Below, piece after piece: positions 13,424-14,363 of a DNA stretch of 14,363 nucleotides. The DNA is taken from NCBI GenBank assembly GCA_025357995.1, contig JANYLF010000125.1, forward strand, positions 1 to 14,363. The letters are read 5' to 3'. Position 1 is the stretch's first letter; the number at the start of each line of letters is the position of its first letter. The DNA is from Acidimicrobiia bacterium. Its GTDB lineage: Bacteria; Actinomycetota; Acidimicrobiia; IMCC26256; JAENVU01. The translations under genes and the position numbers were made by a program. Below the pieces are notes generated by a model. It worked only from the letters and a program-made list of their open reading frames with translations. It was not told where the DNA came from and made no database searches.

Positions 13424-13795
13424 ATGGGTCAGACGATCACGGTCACCGCACGCGCGGGGGCCACTCCATCGGTGCGCTTGTTCGATCTCAACCGCTCGCT
13501 CACGGGCATGGAGCTCGAGCGGTACTCGACCGTCGAGGAGGCGAAGGCCAGGGGCGGTCGTCCACCCGATGTGCTCGCGCAGCGCTTGCTCGAAGAGGGC
13601 GCGATGAGCGTCACGATCTACTCGAACAGCGTGACGGTGGAGGCGGCCGCGGAGCAGTGGGGAACGTTCGAACCGCGCGTGCAGTATCTGATCGAGCATC
13701 TCTTCGAGTACTACGGCGACGATGCCGGTTGGTCGTACGAGGCGCGTGGACTCGTTGCGCCGCCTCCCGTCGACCTCACGGGATTCACCGGGTAG
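13424..13795 (+). CDS. Stand-alone Nfu/NifU N-terminal-like domain protein
   Basis: The 123-residue protein resembles the N-terminal domain of Nfu-type iron-sulfur scaffold proteins. SVRLFDLNRSL occupies the place of the 'NpntlKF..gr.l' segment, then DVLAQRLLEEGAMSVTIYSNSVTVEAAAEQWGTFEPRVQYLIEHLFEYYG follows the usual 'A..Lf.i.gV.sV.i..n.iTV.k....W..l.p.i...i...f' pattern. The C-terminal CxxC domain that binds the cluster in true Nfu is absent, and the protein has no cysteine at all, so it cannot be a scaffold by itself. It could be an adaptor or simply a reused fold. The assignment is from pattern recognition. It starts 61 bp after rnhB and is followed after 36 bp by a PPOX gene. Confidence 0.72.
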   Translation: MGQTITVTARAGATPSVRLFDLNRSLTGMELERYSTVEEAKARGGRPPDVLAQRLLEEGAMSVTIYSNSVTVEAAAEQWGTFEPRVQYLIEHLFEYYGDDAGWSYEARGLVAPPPVDLTGFTG

Positions 13796-13831
13796 GGAAC
13801 ACTCCTCGGTCGTCCGGGGTTGGAGTTGCGC

Positions 13832-14269
13832 ATGGCTCACACTCCGATGGCGGACGCCGATGCGCTCGCGTTTCTCGCGTCTTTTCCCGCGCACACCGGC
13901 AAGTTGGCGACGACCCGACGGGACGGCAGCCCGCACGTTGCGCCGATCTGGTTCGTGGTCGACGACGACGGCTCGATTGTGTTCAACACGGCGGCCGAAT
14001 CGTTGAAGGGTCGGACCCTGCGCCGCGATCCGCGTGCGGCGCTCTGCGTGGACGACGAAGTGCCGCCGTTCTCGTTCGTGATCGTGACCGGTGTCGTCGA
14101 ACTCAGCGACGACCCCGACGAGTTGCTCCGGTACGCCACAGCCATCGGTGGCCGGTACATGGGGGCCGACCGCGCCGAGGAGTACGGCGCCCGCAACGGG
14201 GTCCCCGGAGAGCTGCTCTGTCGCCTCCGCCCGTCGAAGATCGTTTCCGCTCGGGATGTCGCGGACTGA
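13832..14269 (+). CDS. PPOX-class (pyridoxamine 5'-phosphate oxidase fold) protein, probably F420-dependent
   Basis: The 145-residue protein has the split-barrel FMN/F420-binding pattern. LATTRRDGSPHVAPIWFVVDDDGSIVFNTAAESLKGRTLRRDPRAALCVDDE is followed by SFVIVTGVVELSDDPDELLRYATAIGGRYMG and ends LLCRLRPSKIVSARD. In actinobacteria short members of this type, such as Rv1155 and Rv2074, bind F420. A cofC gene in the same window shows that the cell makes F420, but the cofactor cannot be proved from sequence. The lysine and arginines of SLKGRTLRRDPRA sit where relatives contact the cofactor phosphate. ATG 13832 is supported by GGAG six bases upstream; a TTG four codons earlier is unlikely. Confidence 0.85.
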   Translation: MAHTPMADADALAFLASFPAHTGKLATTRRDGSPHVAPIWFVVDDDGSIVFNTAAESLKGRTLRRDPRAALCVDDEVPPFSFVIVTGVVELSDDPDELLRYATAIGGRYMGADRAEEYGARNGVPGELLCRLRPSKIVSARDVAD

Positions 14270-14279
14270 TTGTTTCGCT

Positions 14280-14297
14280 CGGCCTGGTCACAGGCCG
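14280..14297. terminator. Short hairpin between convergent genes, with a stop codon in its loop
   Basis: cggcctg (14280-14286) and caggccg (14291-14297) pair perfectly around gtca. It lies 11 bases after the PPOX stop and could end that transcript. The loop contains tca, the stop codon of the minus-strand gene, so the hairpin covers that gene's last codons. The stem is only 7 bp with no U-tract. Confidence 0.4.
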
Positions 14298-14363
14298 TAT
14301 ACGTGGACGAAGCCATCCTCCTCGGCGATGTACACGTGGCCTCCGGCAATGGCGATGGCGAGG
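14288..14363 (-). CDS. C-terminal end of a probable beta-propeller (PQQ/WD-like repeat) protein
   Basis: Only the last 24 codons lie in the window: CTC at 14362 through TGA at 14290-14288. The peptide LAIAIAGGHVYIAEEDGFVHVYGL has the 'G..vYia..dG.v.v..l' form of the closing blade of PQQ-binding-like or similar beta-propellers, often secreted or periplasmic proteins. Nothing more can be said without the rest of the gene, which begins beyond the right edge. Confidence 0.6.
   Translation of the reverse strand, partial: LAIAIAGGHVYIAEEDGFVHVYGL

Overview
The window is GC-rich DNA (strongly G/C at third codon positions) with frequent GTG starts, an F420-cofactor gene, a lysine/alanine-rich DNA-binding tail and many leaderless-looking starts. 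Together these suggest a high-GC actinobacterium. Acidimicrobiia is my best guess, but that is inference from overall style and not from a marker gene. Every stretch is densely coding on one strand or the other. I see no tRNA, rRNA, insertion sequence, CRISPR array or phage module.

Layout. (1) 1-329, plus: the C-terminal tail of a lysine/alanine-rich histone-like protein, closed by a perfect 15-bp hairpin (348-381) that also faces the convergent gene. (2) 386-1692, minus: cofC/fbiD (F420 side-chain guanylyltransferase) followed by a PIG-L/LmbE deacetylase, joined by TGATG. (3) 1716-4551, plus: plsC, gpsA and an unrecognised 375-residue protein, joined by ATGA and GTGA overlaps. The first two make glycerol-3-phosphate and acylate its derivative, so this is a phospholipid-precursor operon with one unexplained member. 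plsC and cofC diverge from a 23-bp gap whose -10 element reads as TANNNT on both strands. (4) 4589-8086, minus: a DJ-1/PfpI-family protein followed by a large GH38 alpha-mannosidase-type glycosidase. (5) 8293-9875, plus: an ammonium transporter (Amt) split by an apparent one-base deletion, ended by a second perfect hairpin (9901-9930). (6) 9959-11407, minus: a Tat-exported phosphoesterase/phospholipase C family protein, possibly a lipoprotein. (7) 11485-14269: an MtnX-like HAD phosphatase, a GYD-domain protein, a small minus-strand barrel-like protein, RNase HII (rnhB), a stand-alone Nfu N-terminal-like domain and a PPOX-class, probably F420-dependent, flavin/deazaflavin enzyme. (8) 14288-14363, minus: the last 24 residues of a probable beta-propeller protein.

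Most of this looks like ordinary chromosomal housekeeping and accessory metabolism. I found no clear new multi-gene system. The best candidates for a second look are the split Amt gene, the unknown third gene of the plsC-gpsA operon, the cysteine-free stand-alone Nfu-N-like protein, the symmetric plsC/cofC promoter, and the repeated pattern of a TANNNT element 6-8 nt before a start codon, which occurs at six genes and suggests leaderless transcription.
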